Below are positions 6,081 through 11,546 of a stretch of 11,546 nucleotides of DNA, piece by piece. Location: NCBI GenBank assembly GCA_025201865.1, contig MU603099.1, positions 1-11,546 of the forward strand, in the 5' to 3' direction. Both the position numbers and the translations under genes were made by a program. This DNA comes from Ramicandelaber brevisporus. Taxonomy: Eukaryota; Kickxellomycota; Ramicandelaberales; Ramicandelaberaceae. Under the pieces are notes generated by a model that was not told the origin of the DNA, made no database searches, and saw nothing but the letters and a program-made list of their open reading frames with translations. Positions within the stretch are counted from its first letter, which is position 1, and each line of letters starts with the position of its first letter.

Positions 6081-6974
6081 TCAACTTATACGCAAAGTTA
6101 TTGTTGGCGTTAACCTTAGTCCGTTAAGTGCTGATTTGGCTGCTGTGGCAAGAGTTTGTGATCTAAAAGTGACCGCAATGTCATCACTACCTTGCCGCCG
6201 CTCAATACGCACAAAGCCTTGTCTCTGAACAAACGCAAACTTGATCGTATCGAGTGGTACTGCTGATGGCACATTCTCAACAGTCAGAGTACATCCATCA
6301 TCTTCAGCCGGCGGCTCGTCCTTAACAATGGATGCACTGCTATCTTCTTCATCATCGCCATCATCGCCATCCGCCTCGCCATTAGTCTTCCGTTTCTTGT
6401 TGTCAGGTGTCTCACCATCAGCATCTGGCCGAACAATAAGTGGTTGTCTACGCGTATTGCTCTCAGATGCTGTCCCTCCATCTTTCTCCGTCTCATTTCC
6501 ATCTCTTTGCCTCTTGCCCAATGCCGGCGCTGCTGCTGCTGCCGCTGCTGCCGCTGTTACTGAGTAGGCTTGAGCCGACTGTATTCTGTGCTGTGGCGGC
6601 TGCTTCTTTGGGTCTCGAGATGGTCGATATGTTCCATCCACTTTTGCCGTTGCATCCGATTTGGTTCTCGCATACTCTGCCACAAGCTTATCGCCCAGCA
6701 CCATCATATCGTCACCTTCATTGCTTTGCTTCTGCCTCTGCCTCTGCCTCTTGCTGTTGATATCCTCGAGCACTTTGGCGGCTTCGCTGCTTTCGCTGAA
6801 CACGAGAAACGCCTGGCCGCGCATCTGCTGGGTCGGCGCAACAACCACGTCGATCACCGTGCCAAACGTCTGGCCAAAGTCATACAGCATTCTTTTGAGA
6901 ACGTCTTTGCTGCAACGCTCGTCCAGTCCGCGCAAGTAGATTGTCGCGCTCTTGCTGATGCTGGCTTGGTTCAT
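6081..6974 (-). CDS. U1A/U2B''-type snRNP protein with two RRM domains
   Basis: A 297-aa nuclear RNA-binding protein of the U1A (SNRPA) / U2B'' (SNRPB2) family, expected to bind a stem-loop of U1 and/or U2 snRNA in the spliceosome. RRM1 spans about 10-105 and aligns with human U1A without gaps to residue 59. The RNA-stacking and contact residues Tyr13, Arg52, Gln54 and Phe56 fall at the same numbers. RNP2 is 'IYLRGL' and RNP1 is 'RGQAFLVF'. The post-RRM1 motif 'SDATAKVDGTY' matches the family's 'SDIIAKMKGTF'. The linker holds an Ala run, basic NLS-like 'GKRQRDG' and 'NKKRKTNG', and an acidic patch. RRM2 (about 228-297) starts 'LTVENVPSAV' and includes 'GFVRIERRQGSDDIAVTF'. Two oddities stand out: Asn15-Asn16 of U1A is Arg-Gly here, and about 16 Q/R/K-rich residues are inserted before beta 4. 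Sequence alone does not separate U1A from U2B''; one protein may do both jobs. The ATG at 6972-6974 fits the family's N-terminal length. Confidence 0.92.
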   Translation of the reverse strand: MNQASISKSATIYLRGLDERCSKDVLKRMLYDFGQTFGTVIDVVVAPTQQMRGQAFLVFSESSEAAKVLEDINSKRQRQRQKQSNEGDDMMVLGDKLVAEYARTKSDATAKVDGTYRPSRDPKKQPPQHRIQSAQAYSVTAAAAAAAAAPALGKRQRDGNETEKDGGTASESNTRRQPLIVRPDADGETPDNKKRKTNGEADGDDGDDEEDSSASIVKDEPPAEDDGCTLTVENVPSAVPLDTIKFAFVQRQGFVRIERRQGSDDIAVTFRSQTLATAAKSALNGLRLTPTITLRIS

Positions 6975-7037
6975 TTGAAGAAAGGGAAGAAAGCAGTGTT
7001 GTTGTTGTTTTTTTTTGTTTAAAAGGATACAAGGGAT
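6975..7037 (-). promoter_or_regulatory. 63-bp gap between co-directional genes
   Basis: On the minus strand it holds a TTTTAAAC stretch, an A9 run, three to four AAC units and a CT tract (TTTCTTCCCTTTCTTC) directly before the snRNP-protein ATG. There is no AATAAA. The CT tract may be the core promoter or leader of the snRNP gene, whose promoter would then have to lie partly in the upstream coding region. Confidence 0.4.
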
Positions 7038-7919
7038 TCACGAGTTGTGTTTGGAGCGAGAGCTTGAAGGCAGAGCGAGGTGCGGATAGGTGTCGCCGAC
7101 CAGCAGGAGCATGTGGCGAATGTGTAGCAGCTGCACAAGCGGCCGTGTTGGACGGCGCTTGGCTCGGGGATGATGCGATGGCAAGTGTCGAAGTGTTGGC
7201 AGTGTCGATAGCGCGGTCGATGTGGGTTTCTTGAGCGATGTTGGCTTGAACTTGACTTGCCTGGAGCTCGTTCGGCTTTTGCTGCCACAGCCTTTGCTGC
7301 TGGATCGAGGTGCCAAGCTGAGCAGTTTACGAATACTGCTATTGTACAGTGCAGTTGCCAACAGAACTCGAGCTGCGGCGAGTTCTTCATCCTCATCATC
7401 AAAGTCAGAATCACTCAATACAACGCCGTCACCGCTGTCACCATCGCCACCATCTTCACCAGCCTCGTCGTCATCATTGGCGCCATGCTCAGTGCCATTA
7501 TCGTCAGTATCATCAGAATTTAACTCATCTACAATCTCGGCCATTTCAATCATATCCATCTCCTCGTCGCTCATATCTGGAATGATGATTGATGCCTCGC
7601 TCGGACTCGCCACGTTATTAACATCGCCAAGCTGTCGACCGCTTAACATTGACCACCATCTAGCTCTGTTGAGACTTAGGCTGGGCGATGACTGTGAGGC
7701 TGCTCGAACTCGAGACGCCAAGCGCTGTATAATGTTGGCACCGGCTGCTGCTCGTATTTCGTGTTGTTGCTGTTGCTGTTGCTGTTGTTGTAAAGTTAGG
7801 ACGGAGGGACGAGGTGAGGGAATCAGTTCAACTGCTTCATCGGCCAGCGATGAGTGTTCGATGCAGTTTTGAGGAACCGATGAACATGGCAGACCAGCTG
7901 CCGGCTGCGATATCGTCAT
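7038..7919 (-). CDS. Hypothetical protein with polyQ, a long acidic segment and a basic C-terminus
   Basis: A 293-aa protein that I do not recognise. It has a Q9 tract near residue 44-52, then a possible amphipathic segment with 'NIIQRLASRVRAA' and 'RWWSMLSG'. A strongly acidic region follows (about 116-180), from 'PDMSDEEMDMIEMAEIVDEL' through D/G/E runs to 'SDFDDEDEELAAARVLL'. A short helical piece 'ATALYNSSIRKLLSLAP' leads into an S/K/R-rich basic tail. No catalytic motif, signal peptide or membrane segment is seen. The charge layout would suit a nuclear protein, but that is inference. The minus frame is preferred over the opposite-strand frame (7222-7872), which gives serine and cysteine homopolymers. 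It diverges from the zinc-finger gene and ends 63 bp before the snRNP gene on the same strand. A splice-acceptor-like sequence lies just upstream of the ATG, so a 5' leader intron is possible. The exact ends are less certain than for its neighbours. Confidence 0.6.
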   Translation of the reverse strand: MTISQPAAGLPCSSVPQNCIEHSSLADEAVELIPSPRPSVLTLQQQQQQQQQHEIRAAAGANIIQRLASRVRAASQSSPSLSLNRARWWSMLSGRQLGDVNNVASPSEASIIIPDMSDEEMDMIEMAEIVDELNSDDTDDNGTEHGANDDDEAGEDGGDGDSGDGVVLSDSDFDDEDEELAAARVLLATALYNSSIRKLLSLAPRSSSKGCGSKSRTSSRQVKFKPTSLKKPTSTALSTLPTLRHLPSHHPRAKRRPTRPLVQLLHIRHMLLLVGDTYPHLALPSSSRSKHNS

Positions 7920-7970
7920 CAGAAACGCACTGAGAGCAGAAAGGAGGCGGGATGTTAATACAAAACGGAG

Positions 7971-7997
7971 AAGAAGAAGAAGAAGAAGAAGAAGAAG
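7971..7997. repeat. (AAG)9 microsatellite
   Basis: Nine perfect AAG units within a longer purine-rich stretch (about 7964-8036). On the minus strand this is a CTT pyrimidine tract, located upstream of the hypothetical gene as CT tracts often are in fungal promoters. Confidence 0.9.
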
Positions 7998-8330
7998 AGG
8001 GAATACTGGGGAAGAGTAGGAGGAGGGGAGGAGAATTCACATGGTTCTCCGCCATGGATCTTTGTGTGTTCCTTTGTGTTCCTTTGGCTGGTGTCCCAAA
8101 CTGAGGCAGTTCAAGGAGATGTGGCGAAATCTAGATGGCACCAGGTGTTTGGGATAGTATTCAGGAGATCATCTCAAACCACAACCCGTGAATCCACAAA
8201 ATAATAAAAAGGACCCAGCCACTGCTTCATTATCATTCTTGGTTTGGCTAGTTGGTTGGCTGGTTGGTTGGCTGATTACAGTTCCTGTGCACTCTTCTCT
8301 AACACACCAACTTTGCACACTATTCACTCA

Positions 8331-8380
8331 TCTCATCCCATCTCATCCGTTTGCATCCATTTACATCCATTTGTATCCAG
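8331..8380. repeat. Five 10-bp units with an ATCC core in phase
   Basis: Five consecutive 10-bp units, TCTCATCCCA, TCTCATCCGT, TTGCATCCAT, TTACATCCAT and TTGTATCCAG, each place ATCC at positions 5-8. The array ends 42 bp before the zinc-finger ATG. The spacing equals about one DNA helical turn. It may be a protein-binding array or a slippage product. Confidence 0.7.
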
Positions 8381-8386
8381 TGTAGC

Positions 8387-8399
8387 ATTCTACTAGAAT
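8387..8399. repeat. 13-bp palindrome ATTCTA-C-TAGAAT
   Basis: Exact inverted 6-bp arms flank a single C, 23 bp before the zinc-finger ATG. It could be an operator-like site in the leader or core promoter. It is short enough to arise by chance. Confidence 0.4.
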
Positions 8400-8422
8400 A
8401 GAATTTATCAACACACTTCCAA

Positions 8423-11400
8423 ATGTTTGGCTCGATCAACGCCATCCCACTTGCTTCGTCCACCCCATCAAATTCTGCAGCCAAACGAGCTGCACCTCTA
8501 CAGCATTCCTTGACTATTACCACGCCGCCTGAGCCATCAGCACCTTCATCCAGCCTCCATCTTGTCTACCCAAATGAAAAGACGCGTCTTTGGGATGTTC
8601 GTAACAGCATTGTTGCTGCACCGTCACCTGCGAGCACAGCGTCGCCACCATCAATCCTAGCAAAGACGAAACTGCCTACATCCACATCTTCGGTACCATC
8701 AGCCACAGCATTGTTAACCAGCGATGCCCAAGGTGCTGCCAAAGGACTGTCTATTTGCACTAACTTTGCCGATATGCCTGATTTTCTCAGTTCGGCAACC
8801 AGTAATAGCAGTGGTTCTACAGCATCACTACTTAGCACAGACCAGTTCTTGTTGACGAACCTGTTTAACGATAGCAGTTTATCATCTGCAGGTTATCTAT
8901 CGTCAACATCATCGTCATCAGCAACAGCAACAATAACAACAGCAACAGCAACATCCATTGGCAACAATGACGAGCTGTTTGAGATTTTCTTTGGTAAGCT
9001 TCCACTCGGAGTCGATGCTTCTTCAGTCGGCACCAGCAGCACTAACAGTACCAACGGCAGTATCCTCAACTTTGATGTGAATTCACTTCAGCATCCTTTA
9101 CAGCCATCTCAGGCGTTGCATGAAACACTGAGCACAGTACCTAGCGGCTTAGACTCCAAGCTGGATTTCGATTCACTCTTTGGCAACATCCAACGTGCAG
9201 CTAATTTGAATGTGCCTCCACTATCGTTCACTCAACCTACAGACTATTTTGGCCATCCAAATGGCAACATAGACAGTCCATTGCTATGTGATGACTCGAC
9301 CTATCGCACAGAGGCGCTTCGTGACCGGTATCTCGATGCGCTTCACATCAACACGAACCCACCAGCTTACATCAGCAGTCCAACCACAAAGATAGCAGCA
9401 GCAGTAGCAGTAGCAGCGGTGGCTGCCACCACAACGGCAGTCACCACAGCCACCACCACCACAGCAGCAGCATCGTGTTCTGCAGCAACAACAGCGCTGA
9501 CCGAAGCGGGAATGCTGTTTGCACCGGTAGTTGATAACTATTTTGATGAACTCTCACTCCCGAGCTTCATTCAGCCGCTCGAATCAATTCTGCAACCAAT
9601 CGCTGCATCTACTGCCACAGCCTCGACGACTACAGCAGCCCCTCACTCAGCAGCAGCCCTTGACGAGATATCAGATATATTTGGCATTGCCGGCACCAAG
9701 CGGTCAGTATTTGGTGGATTGTACTCTACAGACGACGAGCTCAGCTTCTTGAATGACAGTAATGACAGCCACACTCGATACCTCCAAGACTTTATGTTCA
9801 GTGGAAACAGTGATCTTGTCGGTGGTGGTAATGGTACCAAGATTCGCAAGTCATGCACCTCACTGTCTCCGTTGTTTGGTGTAGACCGAGATGCTGTGGT
9901 GGATGATGCAGCGGTGCAGATGGAGTCGTCGACAATGGCAAAGTCCACGCGCGGTGCAATCCGTCGCCGCAACACGACCAATTCTGGAACGACCGCTGCG
10001 TCGCAGGCATCCACAGGTGGCAAGGTAGTGGGCCGCGCTGGTCGTCGTACACTTCGCTGGGAATCAACTGCATCTTCTGCAAACGATCCACTTGCTCCAT
10101 CCGCCGGTCGGAAGGAGCTTCGTCGTCGTGCCACAACCGTTGCCAAAACGGCTGACACCAAGGACACTGCCGACACTGCTGCCGAGCATGCCAAGCAGAA
10201 TGAACCAGCATCTGCAAGTTTGAAGCCAGTTGTCGGCGTGCCTGTCATTGGTGGTGTAGCCGAGTATGGATCTCGCATTCAGCGCACTCAAGAAACTGGC
10301 GAGCACAAGGGCTCGTATGTTACAGAAGAGATGAAGCAGCATCTGCGGAACTTAACCAATGTCACCCCAGATTTGACTGTCGATTACTCACTGCGGTACA
10401 CATTTGCACCAAGACCGCGTGGCAGAGCATCAACCATGGCTACCGCTGTCGCCGCCGCCGCCGCAGCAGCAGCAGCAGCATCGGCATCAGCAGCAGCAGC
10501 AACATCTGTACCAGCAATAACAACAACGGCAGCAACAACAGTAACAACAACAACAACATGTACATCCACTGAGCAGCCAATGTCAAAGTCTTTTACCGAG
10601 AGTTCATCTATTCCAGCCGTGCCAGTGACTTTGCCATCTCAAGTCGACTCCGCAATCGGCACATGTGGCATTAATGCGAATGTGGAGGAGGCATCATCAG
10701 CTCTCAACGTGTCTCCACTGTCACTTTGCACGTCTAATCGCCAGCCACCTCAGCTTGGTGTGTCGTGGAGCATGGCATCAATGGCAAACATCGACACAGA
10801 TCCACTTCTTCAGCTGTCCTCGGTCCAACCGTTATCCAAGCACACCGAGGCATCTGTCGCAGCCGCAGCCATCGCCGCTGTCAACAACATTATGGAAGAA
10901 TCCATCTCCGCCCATTCCGCGGCTCCAACTCCACCACTACCACTTGCACCATCATCTGTATCCGATCCTTCGCTTGCTCCCCTCGAACCGCAGCCCTTCG
11001 ATCCCAACGCTCTGATTATCGGCAACCAGCGCCGCTGCCCTCACCCTGGCTGCGACCGCATGTTTGCCCGTCTATACAATCTCAAGTCTCATTTGCGCTC
11101 TCACGCTCCAATCCGCCCATATGGCTGTCCTGGCTGCTCCAAGACGTTTTCACGCAAACACGATTTGCAACGGCATGCGCGGGTGCACACTGGCGACAAG
11201 CCGTACAGATGCGAAGGAGGATGTGGGAAGCAGTTTGCCAGAACAGATGCATTGCGTAGGCACTTGAAAGTAGAAGGCAAGTGTAGAATGATGATCGAAG
11301 GCGCACAGGGTGGGTCGGGGCAATTGGCATTGTTTATGAATGGTAAGGCGGATAGACTTGCCGTGATTGGCGGAGATACCGATAGTGGTATAGCGGATAC

Positions 11401-11485
11401 AGCGCACAGGAAGAAGTCAAAGAAACGTGGACGCAAACGTGCAAACGACAGTGACGATAGCGATGACGACGATTACATGGAATAA
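8423..11485 (+). CDS. Crz1-like C2H2 zinc-finger transcription factor
   Basis: A 1020-aa probable nuclear transcription factor with three C-terminal fingers. Finger 1 uses C872, C877, H890, H894 (C-X4-C). Finger 2 uses C902, C905, H918, H922. Finger 3 is C2HC with C930, C934, H947, C954. The signatures 'YNLKSHLRSH', 'FSRKHDLQRH' and 'FARTDALRRH', plus the H-X6-C third finger, match the layout of fungal Crz1, which calcineurin dephosphorylates in calcium stress. A 'TGDKP' linker joins fingers 2 and 3. A basic NLS-like 'RKKSKKRGRKR' (996-1006) precedes an acidic tail. The long N-terminal part is S/T/A-rich, with Ala/Thr repeats near residues 325-355 and 670-715 and acidic-hydrophobic motifs at 183, 250 and 414. 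'LNVP' at 262-265 fits the calcineurin LxVP docking motif, and 'PDLTVD' (649-654) loosely fits PxIxIT. Calcineurin control is inference; other C2H2 subfamilies remain possible. ATG 8423 is preceded by the regulatory-looking region. No introns are visible. Confidence 0.88.
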   Translation: MFGSINAIPLASSTPSNSAAKRAAPLQHSLTITTPPEPSAPSSSLHLVYPNEKTRLWDVRNSIVAAPSPASTASPPSILAKTKLPTSTSSVPSATALLTSDAQGAAKGLSICTNFADMPDFLSSATSNSSGSTASLLSTDQFLLTNLFNDSSLSSAGYLSSTSSSSATATITTATATSIGNNDELFEIFFGKLPLGVDASSVGTSSTNSTNGSILNFDVNSLQHPLQPSQALHETLSTVPSGLDSKLDFDSLFGNIQRAANLNVPPLSFTQPTDYFGHPNGNIDSPLLCDDSTYRTEALRDRYLDALHINTNPPAYISSPTTKIAAAVAVAAVAATTTAVTTATTTTAAASCSAATTALTEAGMLFAPVVDNYFDELSLPSFIQPLESILQPIAASTATASTTTAAPHSAAALDEISDIFGIAGTKRSVFGGLYSTDDELSFLNDSNDSHTRYLQDFMFSGNSDLVGGGNGTKIRKSCTSLSPLFGVDRDAVVDDAAVQMESSTMAKSTRGAIRRRNTTNSGTTAASQASTGGKVVGRAGRRTLRWESTASSANDPLAPSAGRKELRRRATTVAKTADTKDTADTAAEHAKQNEPASASLKPVVGVPVIGGVAEYGSRIQRTQETGEHKGSYVTEEMKQHLRNLTNVTPDLTVDYSLRYTFAPRPRGRASTMATAVAAAAAAAAAASASAAAATSVPAITTTAATTVTTTTTCTSTEQPMSKSFTESSSIPAVPVTLPSQVDSAIGTCGINANVEEASSALNVSPLSLCTSNRQPPQLGVSWSMASMANIDTDPLLQLSSVQPLSKHTEASVAAAAIAAVNNIMEESISAHSAAPTPPLPLAPSSVSDPSLAPLEPQPFDPNALIIGNQRRCPHPGCDRMFARLYNLKSHLRSHAPIRPYGCPGCSKTFSRKHDLQRHARVHTGDKPYRCEGGCGKQFARTDALRRHLKVEGKCRMMIEGAQGGSGQLALFMNGKADRLAVIGGDTDSGIADTAHRKKSKKRGRKRANDSDDSDDDDYME
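9386..9500 (+). repeat. GCA/ACC-type repeats encoding an A/V/T tract
   Basis: Imperfect GCA/GTA units followed by ACC/ACA units within the zinc-finger gene, encoding alternating Ala, Val and Thr. It is probably a disordered spacer and shows no domain. Confidence 0.7.
10442..10560 (+). repeat. GCC/GCA/ACA repeats encoding Ala-rich then Thr-rich tracts
   Basis: Trinucleotide repeats inside the zinc-finger gene encode a long Ala/Ser run and then a Thr run. The tract separates a moderately complex region (about 620-665) from the zinc-finger half. Confidence 0.75.
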
Positions 11486-11486
11486 A
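11481..11486 (+). terminator. Poly(A) signal AATAAA overlapping the zinc-finger stop codon
   Basis: The final codon and stop read GAATAA, and with the next A they form AATAAA, so the stop TAA (11483-11485) lies inside the hexamer. If used, the 3' UTR would be only a few tens of bases. The remaining sequence to 11546 shows no other AATAAA. Confidence 0.45.
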
Positions 11487-11546
11487 GCTGTGTACATTAA
11501 CCTAGATTGTGAAATGCGGCTGGTCCGCTCTATTGTATATCTTTTT

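Larger units (their letters stand above)
7920..8422. promoter_or_regulatory. Divergent promoter region of the hypothetical and zinc-finger genes
   Basis: A 503-bp region between divergent starts. It contains a splice-acceptor-like sequence on the minus strand (7930-7960), an (AAG)9 tract, G/A-rich DNA to 8036, duplicated TTTGTGTGTTCC/TTTGTGTTCC (about 8061-8085), a GGTT/GGCT run (about 8240-8275), five 10-bp-phased ATCC units (8331-8380) and a 13-bp palindrome (8387-8399) just before the zinc-finger ATG. No TATAAA is seen close to the plus-strand start. Confidence 0.55.

Noticed and set aside
7222-7872. 216-codon plus-strand frame over the hypothetical gene
   Set aside because: It yields serine and cysteine homopolymers from the reverse of GAT/GAC and CAG repeats, whereas the minus frame gives a coherent acidic protein.
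7837-8055. 72-codon minus-strand frame beginning MAENH as a possible first exon of the hypothetical gene
   Set aside because: Joining it at the GTGAAT donor to the CTCTCAG acceptor stays in its own frame and stops at 7837, not in the 293-residue frame; the GTATTC donor leads quickly to a stop.
10441-10560. Ala/Thr tract as a possible transmembrane or structural domain
   Set aside because: It is a direct product of GCC/GCA and ACA repeats; Thr and Ser content argues against a membrane segment.
1-11546. Mobile element, CRISPR array, tRNA or rRNA gene
   Set aside because: No terminal inverted repeats with a transposase, no reverse transcriptase or integrase frame, no regularly spaced palindromic repeats and no tRNA-like arms were seen on either strand.

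Overview
This window looks like a stretch of eukaryotic nuclear chromosome, most likely from a fungus. The main evidence is the C-terminal zinc-finger block of the last gene. It has the layout of the fungal calcineurin-responsive factor Crz1: three fingers, the third of type C2HC, with 'YNLKSHLRSH' and 'FAR.DAL.RH' signatures. An intact U1A/U2B''-type spliceosomal protein, an F-box protein, AATAAA poly(A) signals, and pyrimidine tracts before start codons also fit. All five genes read through without a visible coding intron, and trinucleotide repeats are abundant inside and outside genes. The short third finger, which lacks the insert seen in ascomycete Crz1, leans towards an early-diverging (non-Dikarya) lineage, but the window does not settle the species. 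I see no prokaryotic, viral or transposon features, no tRNA or rRNA gene and no CRISPR array.

Layout, left to right. 1-286: 3' flank with a 10-bp tandem repeat and an (AAC)13 microsatellite. 287-1993, minus: F-box/LRR-like protein with a C-terminal hydrophobic tail. 1994-3238: divergent intergenic region (about 1.2 kb) with microsatellites, a TATA box, a direct repeat, an inverted repeat and an E-box. 3239-6001, plus: large protein with a complete alpha/beta-hydrolase domain between Q/N/P-rich arms and a C-terminal coiled coil. 6002-6080: a 79-bp convergent gap. 6081-6974, minus: two-RRM U1A/U2B''-like snRNP protein. 6975-7037: a 63-bp gap. 7038-7919, minus: unrecognised acidic/basic protein. 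7920-8422: divergent promoter region with a GAA repeat and a helically phased ATCC array. 8423-11485, plus: Crz1-like C2H2 transcription factor. 11486-11546: 3' flank.

The genes do not form an obvious pathway. They cover ubiquitin ligation (F-box), a hydrolase of unknown substrate, pre-mRNA splicing, an unknown protein and transcription control. The likely shared regulation is positional: two divergent promoter regions and one tight co-directional pair. Two starts need care, because in-frame ATGs upstream (2173 minus, 2717 plus) would add translated microsatellite; I place the starts at 1993 and 3239. No novel multi-gene system is visible. The more unusual points are the tail-anchored F-box protein, the RNP2-motif change and 16-residue insertion in the snRNP protein, the hydrolase embedded in a prion-like protein, and the 10-bp-phased ATCC array.
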